Assembly: GCA_937920485.1 (NCBI GenBank)
Contig: CALETL010000023.1
Coordinates: 1 to 11,952, forward strand
Direction: 5' to 3'
From: an uncultured Phycisphaerae bacterium
Lineage (GTDB): Bacteria; Planctomycetota; Phycisphaerae; Sedimentisphaerales; Anaerohalosphaeraceae
Length of the DNA stretch: 11,952 nucleotides
This document shows positions 5,541 through 11,952 of the stretch, in pieces. The first letter of the stretch is position 1. Each line of letters opens with the position of its first letter. Under the pieces are notes generated by a model. The model had not been told where the DNA came from, ran no database searches, and saw only the letters and a list, made by a program, of their open reading frames with translations. The position numbers and the translations under genes were made by a program.

Positions 5541-8500
5541 ATGAAGCTTGAAAAGATCGTTATCAACGGATTCAAAAGTTTTGCTGACAAGACAGAACTA
5601 AAGATTAGCCACCCGATTACCGCCATTGTCGGGCCCAACGGATGCGGCAAAAGCAATGTTGTGGATGCACTTAAGTGGGTTCTCGGGAACCAAAGCCCCA
5701 AAAGTCTGCGAAGCGGACACATGGCGGATGTTATTTTCAGCGGATCCAGCAGCCGAAAACCCAGCGGAATGGCGGAGGTCAGCTTGTTTTTCTCTGATGT
5801 TCGGGGGTTGGGTCTGGAACAGGACGATCTTCAAATATCCCGCCGGCTCTTCCGCAGCGGTGACAGCGAGTATTTGCTCAACAACAAATCCTGCCGCCTG
5901 AAAGACATTCGCGAACTGTTCATGGATACCGGCATCGGCGTCAGTGCTTATTCCATTATCGAGCAAGGTCAAATCGATCAGTTGCTGAAGGCAACGACAC
6001 AAGACCGTCGGATCATTTTTGAAGAAGCCGCCGGAATCAGTAAATACAAAGCCCACAAAAAAGAAGCACTTCGTAAGCTGGATCGAACCGAGCAAAATCT
6101 GCTGCGATTAGCGGATATTGTCAATGAGGTCCAGAAACAGCTTCGCAGCATCAAGCTTCAGGCCGGCAAAGCACGCAATTATCTGGAATACAGTGACCGC
6201 CTCAAAGAACTTCGTGTCAACTATTCACTGTCTGAGTATGACCGGATTATTACTCAACGAGATCAAAAAAGAATTTCATTGGCAGAACAGAAAGACCGGT
6301 TTAGTGAAACGGCGGCAGTTGTTGCGCGTTGCGATACCGCGGTTACCGAATTGGCAAGCGAACTTCTGGAAACCGACAGCCAGATCAGTCATTGGGACGG
6401 TACTCTGATCTCGGCCCGCAGCCGGATCGAACAACAGAACGACCGCATTGGTTTTTTGAACCATCGAATCGAAGAACTGCAGGAACGAAAACAAAATGCC
6501 GTCGAGCAGATCGATAAACTAACGGAGCAGACTCGTCATCTTTCAACTCAGTTGGCTTCCTGTCAGAACAATCTCGAAGAGGTTCAACAACTCTCTGAAA
6601 CGAAAGCAAACGAATTGCGTTCTTTGGAAGAAACAATTTCTCAAGTCAACAGCTTATGTACCGAACTTCAGGCCCAATTGGAAGATGAAAAATCCGGCAT
6701 TATTGATATCGTTCGACGGACAGCACAACTGCACAATGAAATTGAAAGCTTAAGCAGTTATCGTGACAACCTGTCGGGCCGTAAGATGCGATTGTCGGGC
6801 AAGGCCGAAGAAACACAAAGCCGGCTTTCCCAATGGTTGACGGAAAAGGCCCAGCAGCAGGCGAAACTTGAAGACGTCCATTCGGTTCTCTCCGATCTGC
6901 AGAGCAGTCTGAATGCAAAGCGCGAGGAAATGGAATCTGTCGGAGATGAACGCGGGCGTCTGCTGGAAGAAAACGCCTCATCCAAAGAACAACGCAGCGC
7001 CGTTTCAAGCGAGCTGAATGTACTCAGCGACATGGAAGCCCGACGTCAGGGATTGAACAAGACAATCATTGAGATATTAAGTACCGAATCGGAAAAACGT
7101 GATTACGTCGAGGGGGTTGTGGCCGATGCCATTATTGCTGACCCCGAATACGCTCAGGCCGCTGAAGCCGCTTTGGAAGGCCTGGCCGACGCCCTACTGA
7201 TCAACAGTACCGGCGCTTTTCTGAATGATAGTCAGTTGCAGAAAAAACTGGACGGCCGAATCCGTGTTGTTTGTATGGATCGGGTCAGCCCGTTCTGTGA
7301 CACATTTGATTTTTCGAAGCAGTCAGGTGTTCTCGGTCGATTGGTGGAATACGTCAATTATGAGAGCCGATTCGCTCCGCTTGTCTGGAGTATGCTCGGA
7401 GACGTCATTCTTGTGGATTGCATAGAGACCGCCATTTCACTATCTTCGAAGTGCGGCAGTGGTTATCGATATGTCACGCTGGACGGGCAGGTTCTATCTT
7501 CCGGAGATATTCTAAGTGTGGGACCTGTGGGTAAAAAGGCAGGTTTGATCTCCAGAAAGAGCCGAATTCAGCAATTACAATCTGAACTGGAAAACATCAA
7601 TCTGGAAATCAGCAAGCGGGACGCCCTGCTCGAAGAAACCGAACATAAAAATGAACATCTGGCGAATCTGTGTAAAGAGCTTCGCACCAGTATTTATGAG
7701 GCCAACACTGAAAAAGTCGATGCAGAGTCCCGGCTGAAAATACTGGATGACAATATCCAGCGACTTAAAGAAGAGCAGCCGGTCATTGCAGATGAGATTG
7801 GCATGCTTGAGGATGAACTCCAGAGTTCCGTCCAAAAAGAACATACCTCCCGCCAGAAACTGGATGAACTGGAACAGATCAATCAGGAGCGGGAAGAACA
7901 CATCCAGCAATTGCAGAGCCGTTACGAAGAACAATATCAGATCCGCCAGCAAAAAGAAAACGAACTGACCGAATTAAAGGTTCAGTTGGGCCAGGTCAAT
8001 GAGCAGCAAAACTCGATCCGGCAGCAGATCGCTTCGCTCCAGAGTCAACTGCAGCATGGTCGTATGGGAATTGAATCCGGGCGAGCGGAAGTTGTTGCCT
8101 GTAATGACCAAATTACTCAAACGGAACGAGATATTCTCACTGCAGAATCACGGGTTTCTGAATTGTATCTTGAAAAAGAGCAAGCCCAGAAACACAGTAT
8201 TGACCTGCACCATAAATCTGAAGAACTGCGATCACAGAAAGACCGTAACCAAGAAGAATTGCGGACCCAGCGAGCCCGACAAAGCGAAGTTGAAGAGCAA
8301 ATTCATCAGATCGAACTGACGTTAAGTCAGCTTCAGGTTAAGGAAGAGGACCTGACAACCCGTGTTCAGGAAGAATTGCAGATTAATCTTGAACAGGCCT
8401 ATAAGGATTTTCAGGAAGAAGATGTCGACTGGGAACTGGTACGTGAGGAAATCGCAACCCTTCGAGGCAAGATCGACCGGCTGGGTAATGTGAATGTTGA

Positions 8501-9107
8501 CGCCATCGACCAGCAGAAGGGTCTGGAAGAACGAAATGAGTTTTTGACGACTCAGGTGGAAGACCTGAATCAAAGTAAAAGTCAACTGGAACAATTGATT
8601 TCCCGGATCAATAAAGAAAGCCGGGAAAAATTCGAAGTTACCTTTGAGAATATCCGGAATAATTTCCAGCAGATATTCCGCAAACTCTTCGGAGGCGGCA
8701 AGGCCGATATTCTTCTGGATAATCCGGATGATATTCTTGAAAGCGGGATCGAAATTATCGCACGACCTCCCGGAAAAGAAACCCGGACGATCAGTCTGCT
8801 CAGCGGTGGTGAAAAAACAATGACCGCTATCGCCCTTCTGTTTTCTGTCTTCAAGAGCAAGCCATCGCCGTTCTGTGTGTTAGACGAAGTCGACGCGGCG
8901 CTGGATGAGGCCAACAATGAACGATTTAACATGATTGTTCAGGATTTTCAAAAACAGTCGCAGTTTGTTATTATTACACACTCCAAACGCACGATGAGTA
9001 TTGCTGATATTCTGTATGGAATCACCATGCAGACTCAGGGCGTCAGTAAAAAAATCAGCGTTCAGTTTGAAAATGCGGAAGCTGACTCAGAAATGGCGGT
9101 TGCCTGA
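5541..9107 (+). CDS. smc: chromosome segregation/condensation ATPase SMC
   Basis: A full-length bacterial SMC of 1188 residues, within the usual 1150-1200 range. It forms a dimer that organises and segregates chromosomes with the kleisin ScpA and with ScpB, neither of which is in this window. The N-terminal head holds Walker A 'GPNGCGKSN' at 31-39 and the 'SLRSGHMADVIFSGS' loop. A long coiled coil runs about 170-510, the hinge spans about 515-675 ('YVEGVVADAIIADPEYAQAAEAALEG' through 'YVTLDGQVLSSGDIL'), and a return coiled coil spans about 680-1020. The C-terminal head has signature 'LSGGEK' at 1087-1092, Walker B 'FCVLDEVD' at 1111-1118 with Asp1115 and the catalytic Glu1116, then the D-loop 'AALDEANNERF'. 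All ATPase motifs are intact. Two M16 peptidase genes follow at 39 nt, suggesting a shared transcript. RecN, Rad50/SbcC and MukB are excluded by the head motifs and the SMC-type hinge. Confidence 0.97.
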   Translation: MKLEKIVINGFKSFADKTELKISHPITAIVGPNGCGKSNVVDALKWVLGNQSPKSLRSGHMADVIFSGSSSRKPSGMAEVSLFFSDVRGLGLEQDDLQISRRLFRSGDSEYLLNNKSCRLKDIRELFMDTGIGVSAYSIIEQGQIDQLLKATTQDRRIIFEEAAGISKYKAHKKEALRKLDRTEQNLLRLADIVNEVQKQLRSIKLQAGKARNYLEYSDRLKELRVNYSLSEYDRIITQRDQKRISLAEQKDRFSETAAVVARCDTAVTELASELLETDSQISHWDGTLISARSRIEQQNDRIGFLNHRIEELQERKQNAVEQIDKLTEQTRHLSTQLASCQNNLEEVQQLSETKANELRSLEETISQVNSLCTELQAQLEDEKSGIIDIVRRTAQLHNEIESLSSYRDNLSGRKMRLSGKAEETQSRLSQWLTEKAQQQAKLEDVHSVLSDLQSSLNAKREEMESVGDERGRLLEENASSKEQRSAVSSELNVLSDMEARRQGLNKTIIEILSTESEKRDYVEGVVADAIIADPEYAQAAEAALEGLADALLINSTGAFLNDSQLQKKLDGRIRVVCMDRVSPFCDTFDFSKQSGVLGRLVEYVNYESRFAPLVWSMLGDVILVDCIETAISLSSKCGSGYRYVTLDGQVLSSGDILSVGPVGKKAGLISRKSRIQQLQSELENINLEISKRDALLEETEHKNEHLANLCKELRTSIYEANTEKVDAESRLKILDDNIQRLKEEQPVIADEIGMLEDELQSSVQKEHTSRQKLDELEQINQEREEHIQQLQSRYEEQYQIRQQKENELTELKVQLGQVNEQQNSIRQQIASLQSQLQHGRMGIESGRAEVVACNDQITQTERDILTAESRVSELYLEKEQAQKHSIDLHHKSEELRSQKDRNQEELRTQRARQSEVEEQIHQIELTLSQLQVKEEDLTTRVQEELQINLEQAYKDFQEEDVDWELVREEIATLRGKIDRLGNVNVDAIDQQKGLEERNEFLTTQVEDLNQSKSQLEQLISRINKESREKFEVTFENIRNNFQQIFRKLFGGGKADILLDNPDDILESGIEIIARPPGKETRTISLLSGGEKTMTAIALLFSVFKSKPSPFCVLDEVDAALDEANNERFNMIVQDFQKQSQFVIITHSKRTMSIADILYGITMQTQGVSKKISVQFENAEADSEMAVA

Positions 9108-9146
9108 AACAACAATCCCGGACAATAATTTTCTTTTCCATACATT

Positions 9147-10376
9147 ATGAACAACACAACAGATATTTATCAGCTTAAAAACGGAATGGTTTTGCTCGGC
9201 GAGCGAATCGAGAATGTGCACTCGGCATCCTTTCAGTTTTTGCTACCGGCCGGAGCGTCTTTACTGCCGGAAGGATGCTGCGGTGCCGGGGCTGTCATTA
9301 CTGATTGGCTGTTTCGAGGAGCCGGCGAACGCACAAGCCGTGAATTGATCGAGACACTTGACCGGTTGGGTGTCCATCGAGGCGCATCTGCTTCGGCACA
9401 TCATTTGTCATTGAACGTGTCATTGGAAGCCGGCAACCTCTTTTCGGTTCTGGATCTATATGCAGACATTATTCTAAGACCCCAATTGGATGCCGATCAG
9501 TTCGAATTGGCCCGTCAATTGGCCGTCAGTGAATTACAGGGACTGGACGATAACCCCCGCCAAAAAGCAATGATCCTGCTGTTTGAGCAGTTTTATCCGG
9601 ATCCCTTTGGTCGCCCTGCTTTGGGCAAATTGGAACAACTGAAAACATTATCGTTTGATCAGACAGCCGATATTGCCGGGAAAATATTTAACCCTTCACT
9701 AGTCATCTTTTCAGTTTGCGGAAACTATGATTTCGACGCCGTCTGTCAACACACCGAAGCAGCATTTGACAGGTCTTCTAATTCGGAACTAACCACCCCA
9801 AAACCCACTGTTAAAGAAAAAAGCTATACGCATTTTCCAGCCGAAGGTGCCCAGGTACATATTGGATTAATGACACCGGCACCGCTGGTTACTTCTGAGC
9901 ATTATTACGAAATCGCTGCAGCAGTTTCAATTTTGTCGGGAAGCATGAGCAGTCGGCTGTTTACTGAAGTTCGTGAAAAACGCGGTCTGTGTTATGCCGT
10001 CGGTGCAAACTATAAGGCCCTGAAAGACCATTCGGGCATCGCCTGCTATGCGGGGACAACTCCTGATAAGGCACAAGAAACGGTCGATGTTATTCTCGAC
10101 CAATTCCGCACCCTGAAAAACGGCATCACCGAAGATGAGATCCAACGTGCAAAAGTCGGCTTGAAAACCTCTCTAATCATGCAGTCCGAGTCAACTTATG
10201 CAAGGTCCTCAGGAATCGCTTCGGACCATTTCTTGTTGGGCCGTGTCCGCGGGCTTGATGAAATCCGTGAGAAAATTGAGGCATTAAGCGTTGATTCCGT
10301 TCAGGAATTTTTGAAACTTCACCCCTTTGAGGACTTTACCATTATCACTATTGGCCCGGACGCTGTGAAAACTTAA
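9147..10376 (+). CDS. M16-family peptidase subunit, zinc site lost, Arg/Tyr substrate-binding motif kept (alpha-type subunit)
   Basis: A 409-residue M16B-family protein with the usual two-lobe length. The zinc motif HxxEH is absent: where the family has HFLEHMLFKGT, this protein has A49-V-I-T52-D53 followed by 'WLFRGAGERT', so both His and the Glu are gone. The C-terminal lobe keeps 'SRLFTEVREKRGLCYAVGA' (R276, R279, Y283), the Arg/Tyr element that binds substrate in this family. This is the pattern of a non-catalytic partner in heterodimeric M16 peptidases such as the Sphingomonas SPH2681/SPH2682 pair, with the partner encoded immediately downstream. No signal peptide or membrane segment is seen, so a cytoplasmic location is likely. 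The ATG at 9147 lacks a clear Shine-Dalgarno, but the frame is closed by a TAA at 9126-9128, and the start agrees with the family's N-terminus ('YQLKNGMVLLGE'). Translation may depend on coupling or a leader-independent mode. Confidence 0.9.
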   Translation: MNNTTDIYQLKNGMVLLGERIENVHSASFQFLLPAGASLLPEGCCGAGAVITDWLFRGAGERTSRELIETLDRLGVHRGASASAHHLSLNVSLEAGNLFSVLDLYADIILRPQLDADQFELARQLAVSELQGLDDNPRQKAMILLFEQFYPDPFGRPALGKLEQLKTLSFDQTADIAGKIFNPSLVIFSVCGNYDFDAVCQHTEAAFDRSSNSELTTPKPTVKEKSYTHFPAEGAQVHIGLMTPAPLVTSEHYYEIAAAVSILSGSMSSRLFTEVREKRGLCYAVGANYKALKDHSGIACYAGTTPDKAQETVDVILDQFRTLKNGITEDEIQRAKVGLKTSLIMQSESTYARSSGIASDHFLLGRVRGLDEIREKIEALSVDSVQEFLKLHPFEDFTIITIGPDAVKT

Positions 10377-10393
10377 GGAATACCGATTAAACA

Positions 10394-11617
10394 ATGAATT
10401 TTGAACATCGACAATTAGATAACGGCTTAACCATTATTGGCGAAGTGAATACAAAGGCCCTTTCAACGGCAGTCGGTTTTTTTGTACGAACGGGAGCACG
10501 AGATGAAAGGCCCGAAATCAACGGCGTATCTCACTTTCTCGAACACATGCTGTTTAAGGGAACAGACACCCTTTCGGCATTAGAAGTCAATAGTGCTTTT
10601 GATCGATTGGGGGCTAAGTTCAACGCCTTTACCAGCGAAGAAAACACGGTGTATTATGCAGCGGTTCTCCCTGAATACCTGATGGACGTAGCAAAATTAT
10701 GGATGCAATTGATGCGGCCGTCTTTGCGGGACGATGACTTTAACATTGAGAAAAATGTGATTCTTGAAGAAATCGCGATGTACAAGGACCTGCCGCAATT
10801 TGAAGTCATGGATCAGGCACGCGCTCTGCATTTTGGCAAACATCCCTGTAGCAACAGCGTACTTGGAACCAACGAAAGCATTGGATCGCTCGCCGCTGAA
10901 CAGATGCGCAGCTATTTTTCGCAGCGATATGCTCCCAATAATATGACTCTTGCCTGTTGCGGAAACTTTGATTTTGAAACGCTTTGCACTCTTGCCAATC
11001 AACACTGCGGGCATTGGGAAGCAATGGACACCTCACGCACGCTTGAGGATACAAACGGAACATTCAAAAGCAAACACATCTTAAACACCAATCTTGTACG
11101 TCAGCATATTTGTTTGCTGAGCCCTGCGGTTTCCATGCAGGATCCCCGCCGATTCGCCGCTTCATTATTGGGAATGATCCTCGGCGATGACTCCGGCTCG
11201 CGCTATTATTGGGGATTGACAGAACCGGCTCTTGCCGAAATCGCTTCAATGCAATGTGAGTCCATGGATGGAACCGGCGTCTTTTACAGCTACATCTGCT
11301 GTGACCCTGACAAAACCCGACAAGTTATGGATGTTATTCAGGACATTTTCGCGGAAATCAACAAGACAGGCGTTTCTGAAGCAGAATTAGAAACGGCAAA
11401 GAATAAAAAACTCAGTGCTGTAACGATTAATTGTGAGCAGCCGATGGGACGGCTGGTCAGCCTGGGCTTTAATTGGGTCTATAATCATCAATACCGAAGT
11501 GTTCAAGAGGATGTGGATGCCATTAAAAGCGTCAAGCTTGAAGACATTTCCAAACTTATCGAGCAATTGAACCCCGGCAAATTCACCATGTTATCACTTG
11601 GGCCGAAAACCGTATAA
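10394..11617 (+). CDS. M16-family zinc metallopeptidase, catalytic (beta-type) subunit
   Basis: A 407-residue M16B peptidase. The zinc-binding motif is complete: HFLEH at 47-51 (His47, catalytic Glu50, His51) followed by 'NVILEEIAMYKD' with the third ligand, probably Glu126, 75 residues after His51. 'FNAFTSEENTVYYAAVLPEYL' is also typical. The Arg/Tyr motif of the C-terminal lobe is missing: the aligned segment reads 'GSRYYWGLTEPALAEIAS' instead of 'SRLFxEVREKRGLxY'. With the upstream subunit, which has the opposite pattern, it probably forms an obligate alpha/beta heterodimer that cleaves peptides in its chamber. The gene starts 17 nt after its partner. AAGGAA overlaps the partner's stop codon and is 13 nt from the ATG, farther than optimal, which fits coupled translation. 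No export signal is evident. No clear terminator follows. Confidence 0.94.
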   Translation: MNFEHRQLDNGLTIIGEVNTKALSTAVGFFVRTGARDERPEINGVSHFLEHMLFKGTDTLSALEVNSAFDRLGAKFNAFTSEENTVYYAAVLPEYLMDVAKLWMQLMRPSLRDDDFNIEKNVILEEIAMYKDLPQFEVMDQARALHFGKHPCSNSVLGTNESIGSLAAEQMRSYFSQRYAPNNMTLACCGNFDFETLCTLANQHCGHWEAMDTSRTLEDTNGTFKSKHILNTNLVRQHICLLSPAVSMQDPRRFAASLLGMILGDDSGSRYYWGLTEPALAEIASMQCESMDGTGVFYSYICCDPDKTRQVMDVIQDIFAEINKTGVSEAELETAKNKKLSAVTINCEQPMGRLVSLGFNWVYNHQYRSVQEDVDAIKSVKLEDISKLIEQLNPGKFTMLSLGPKTV

Positions 11618-11663
11618 AAACGTGATAAATTTGGTCATTTTAGTAAAATACACCCCCTGCTTC

Positions 11664-11692
11664 TTGATTTCGACCTTCTATTATGATATAAG
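11664..11692 (+). promoter_or_regulatory. sigma70-type promoter for the acidic protein gene
   Basis: TTGATT (11664-11669, four of six) and TATAAG (11687-11692, five of six) are separated by 17 nt. The start of transcription would be near 11699, leaving a leader of about 20 nt before the ATG. The 102-nt gap from the M16 gene also supports a separate unit. Confidence 0.55.
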
Positions 11693-11709
11693 GGTTAAAA
11701 ACCAACCGT

Positions 11710-11715
11710 GGAGGG
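11710..11715 (+). promoter_or_regulatory. strong ribosome-binding site of the last gene
   Basis: GGAGGG lies 4 nt before the ATG at 11720. It is the closest match to the anti-Shine-Dalgarno consensus in the window and fixes the start of a gene whose end is not visible. Confidence 0.75.
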
Positions 11716-11719
11716 AAAT

Positions 11720-11952
11720 ATGTCTGATGAAAATAAAGATCGTGATTTAGATGCGGATATTTTGCAAGGCAAAGCTGATATCCTTGAAGCTCTTCGTGCG
11801 GCGGGAAAGGCCGTGCCAAATGAACCCGATACCGGTTCAGATGAACTTGTCGAAGAGTCTCTGGATGATTTAGATATTCTCGATATCAAGGACGATGAAA
11901 CCGGCATCGTTTACCCTGAAGAAGTGGGCCCGGATGAAGCCATTTTGCAACC
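11720..11952 (+). CDS. acidic protein of unknown function (N-terminal part, truncated by window edge)
   Basis: I do not recognise this protein. 77 residues are visible, beginning 'MSDENKDRDLDADILQGK', and the frame stays open to the right edge. It has 25 Asp/Glu against 6 Lys/Arg, no signal peptide and no membrane segment. A short amphipathic stretch ('ADILEALRAAGKAV', residues 19-32) is followed by an acidic, probably disordered linker ('EESLDDLDILDIKDDE', residues 45-60). The part seen resembles a flexible N-terminal tail preceding a folded domain that lies outside the window. Support for its being real comes from its own promoter, the GGAGGG site and the open frame to the edge. Confidence 0.72.
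   Translation, partial: MSDENKDRDLDADILQGKADILEALRAAGKAVPNEPDTGSDELVEESLDDLDILDIKDDETGIVYPEEVGPDEAILQ

Noticed and set aside
5598-6095. A 165-codon open frame on the - strand inside smc, and other long opposite-strand frames within genes (such as 3643-4221 and 7575-7952)
   Set aside because: They lie wholly or largely over well-recognised + strand genes, have no recognisable motifs and no convincing start signals. The frame at 3643-4221 also runs across the terminator and promoter region.
11618-11663. Terminator after the second M16 gene
   Set aside because: Only a short AT-only stem (ATTTT/AAAAT with a 3-nt loop) is present, with no GC core or clear T tract, so it is not supportable.
1-11952. 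CRISPR arrays, tRNA/rRNA genes, insertion sequences, attachment sites or defence genes
   Set aside because: No direct-repeat arrays, cloverleaf-like segments, transposase motifs or terminal repeats were seen on reading. The window is almost fully covered by ordinary coding sequence.

Overview
This window reads as an ordinary chromosomal segment of a Gram-negative-type bacterium of moderate GC. The best guess is a planctomycete (Phycisphaerae/Sedimentisphaerales-like). That placement is an inference from protein style: an archaeal-type phosphoglycerate mutase, exported ClpP-fold proteins that begin with a 'DTFxHKxxGxVxxG' segment, and a FlgI-like lipoprotein with HEAT repeats outside any flagellar cluster. 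No rRNA, tRNA, CRISPR array, insertion sequence or phage gene was seen. All genes are on the + strand.

Layout. (1) 1-660: C-terminal part of apgM, a cofactor-independent phosphoglycerate mutase, cut by the left edge. (2) 661-872: AT-rich intergenic region with a weak hairpin region and a good sigma70-type promoter. (3) 873-2048 and 2080-3636: two tandem paralogous exported proteins with a ClpP/NfeD-type serine-protease fold. The first keeps a Ser/Lys dyad; the second keeps the Ser but appears to have lost the Lys. They are closed off by a near-ideal terminator hairpin (3656-3696). (4) 3830-5464: a lipoprotein whose N- and C-terminal parts resemble the flagellar P-ring protein FlgI, with a HEAT-repeat block between them. 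(5) 5541-9107: a full-length SMC chromosome-condensation ATPase. (6) 9147-10376 and 10394-11617: two adjacent M16-family peptidase subunits with a split active site. The first carries the substrate-binding Arg/Tyr motif and no zinc site; the second carries the HxxEH zinc site and no Arg/Tyr motif. (7) 11720-end: start of a very acidic unknown protein with its own promoter and a strong ribosome-binding site, cut by the right edge.

How the genes work together. apgM (glycolysis) and smc (chromosome segregation) are housekeeping genes. The two ClpP-fold paralogs form a likely two-gene operon acting outside the cytoplasm, perhaps as an active/inactive protease pair. smc and the two M16 genes are tightly spaced (39 and 17 nt) and probably co-transcribed, although no functional link between SMC and M16 is known to me. 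The most interesting points are the active/pseudo-protease pair, the FlgI-like protein interrupted by HEAT repeats, and the complementary M16 heterodimer.
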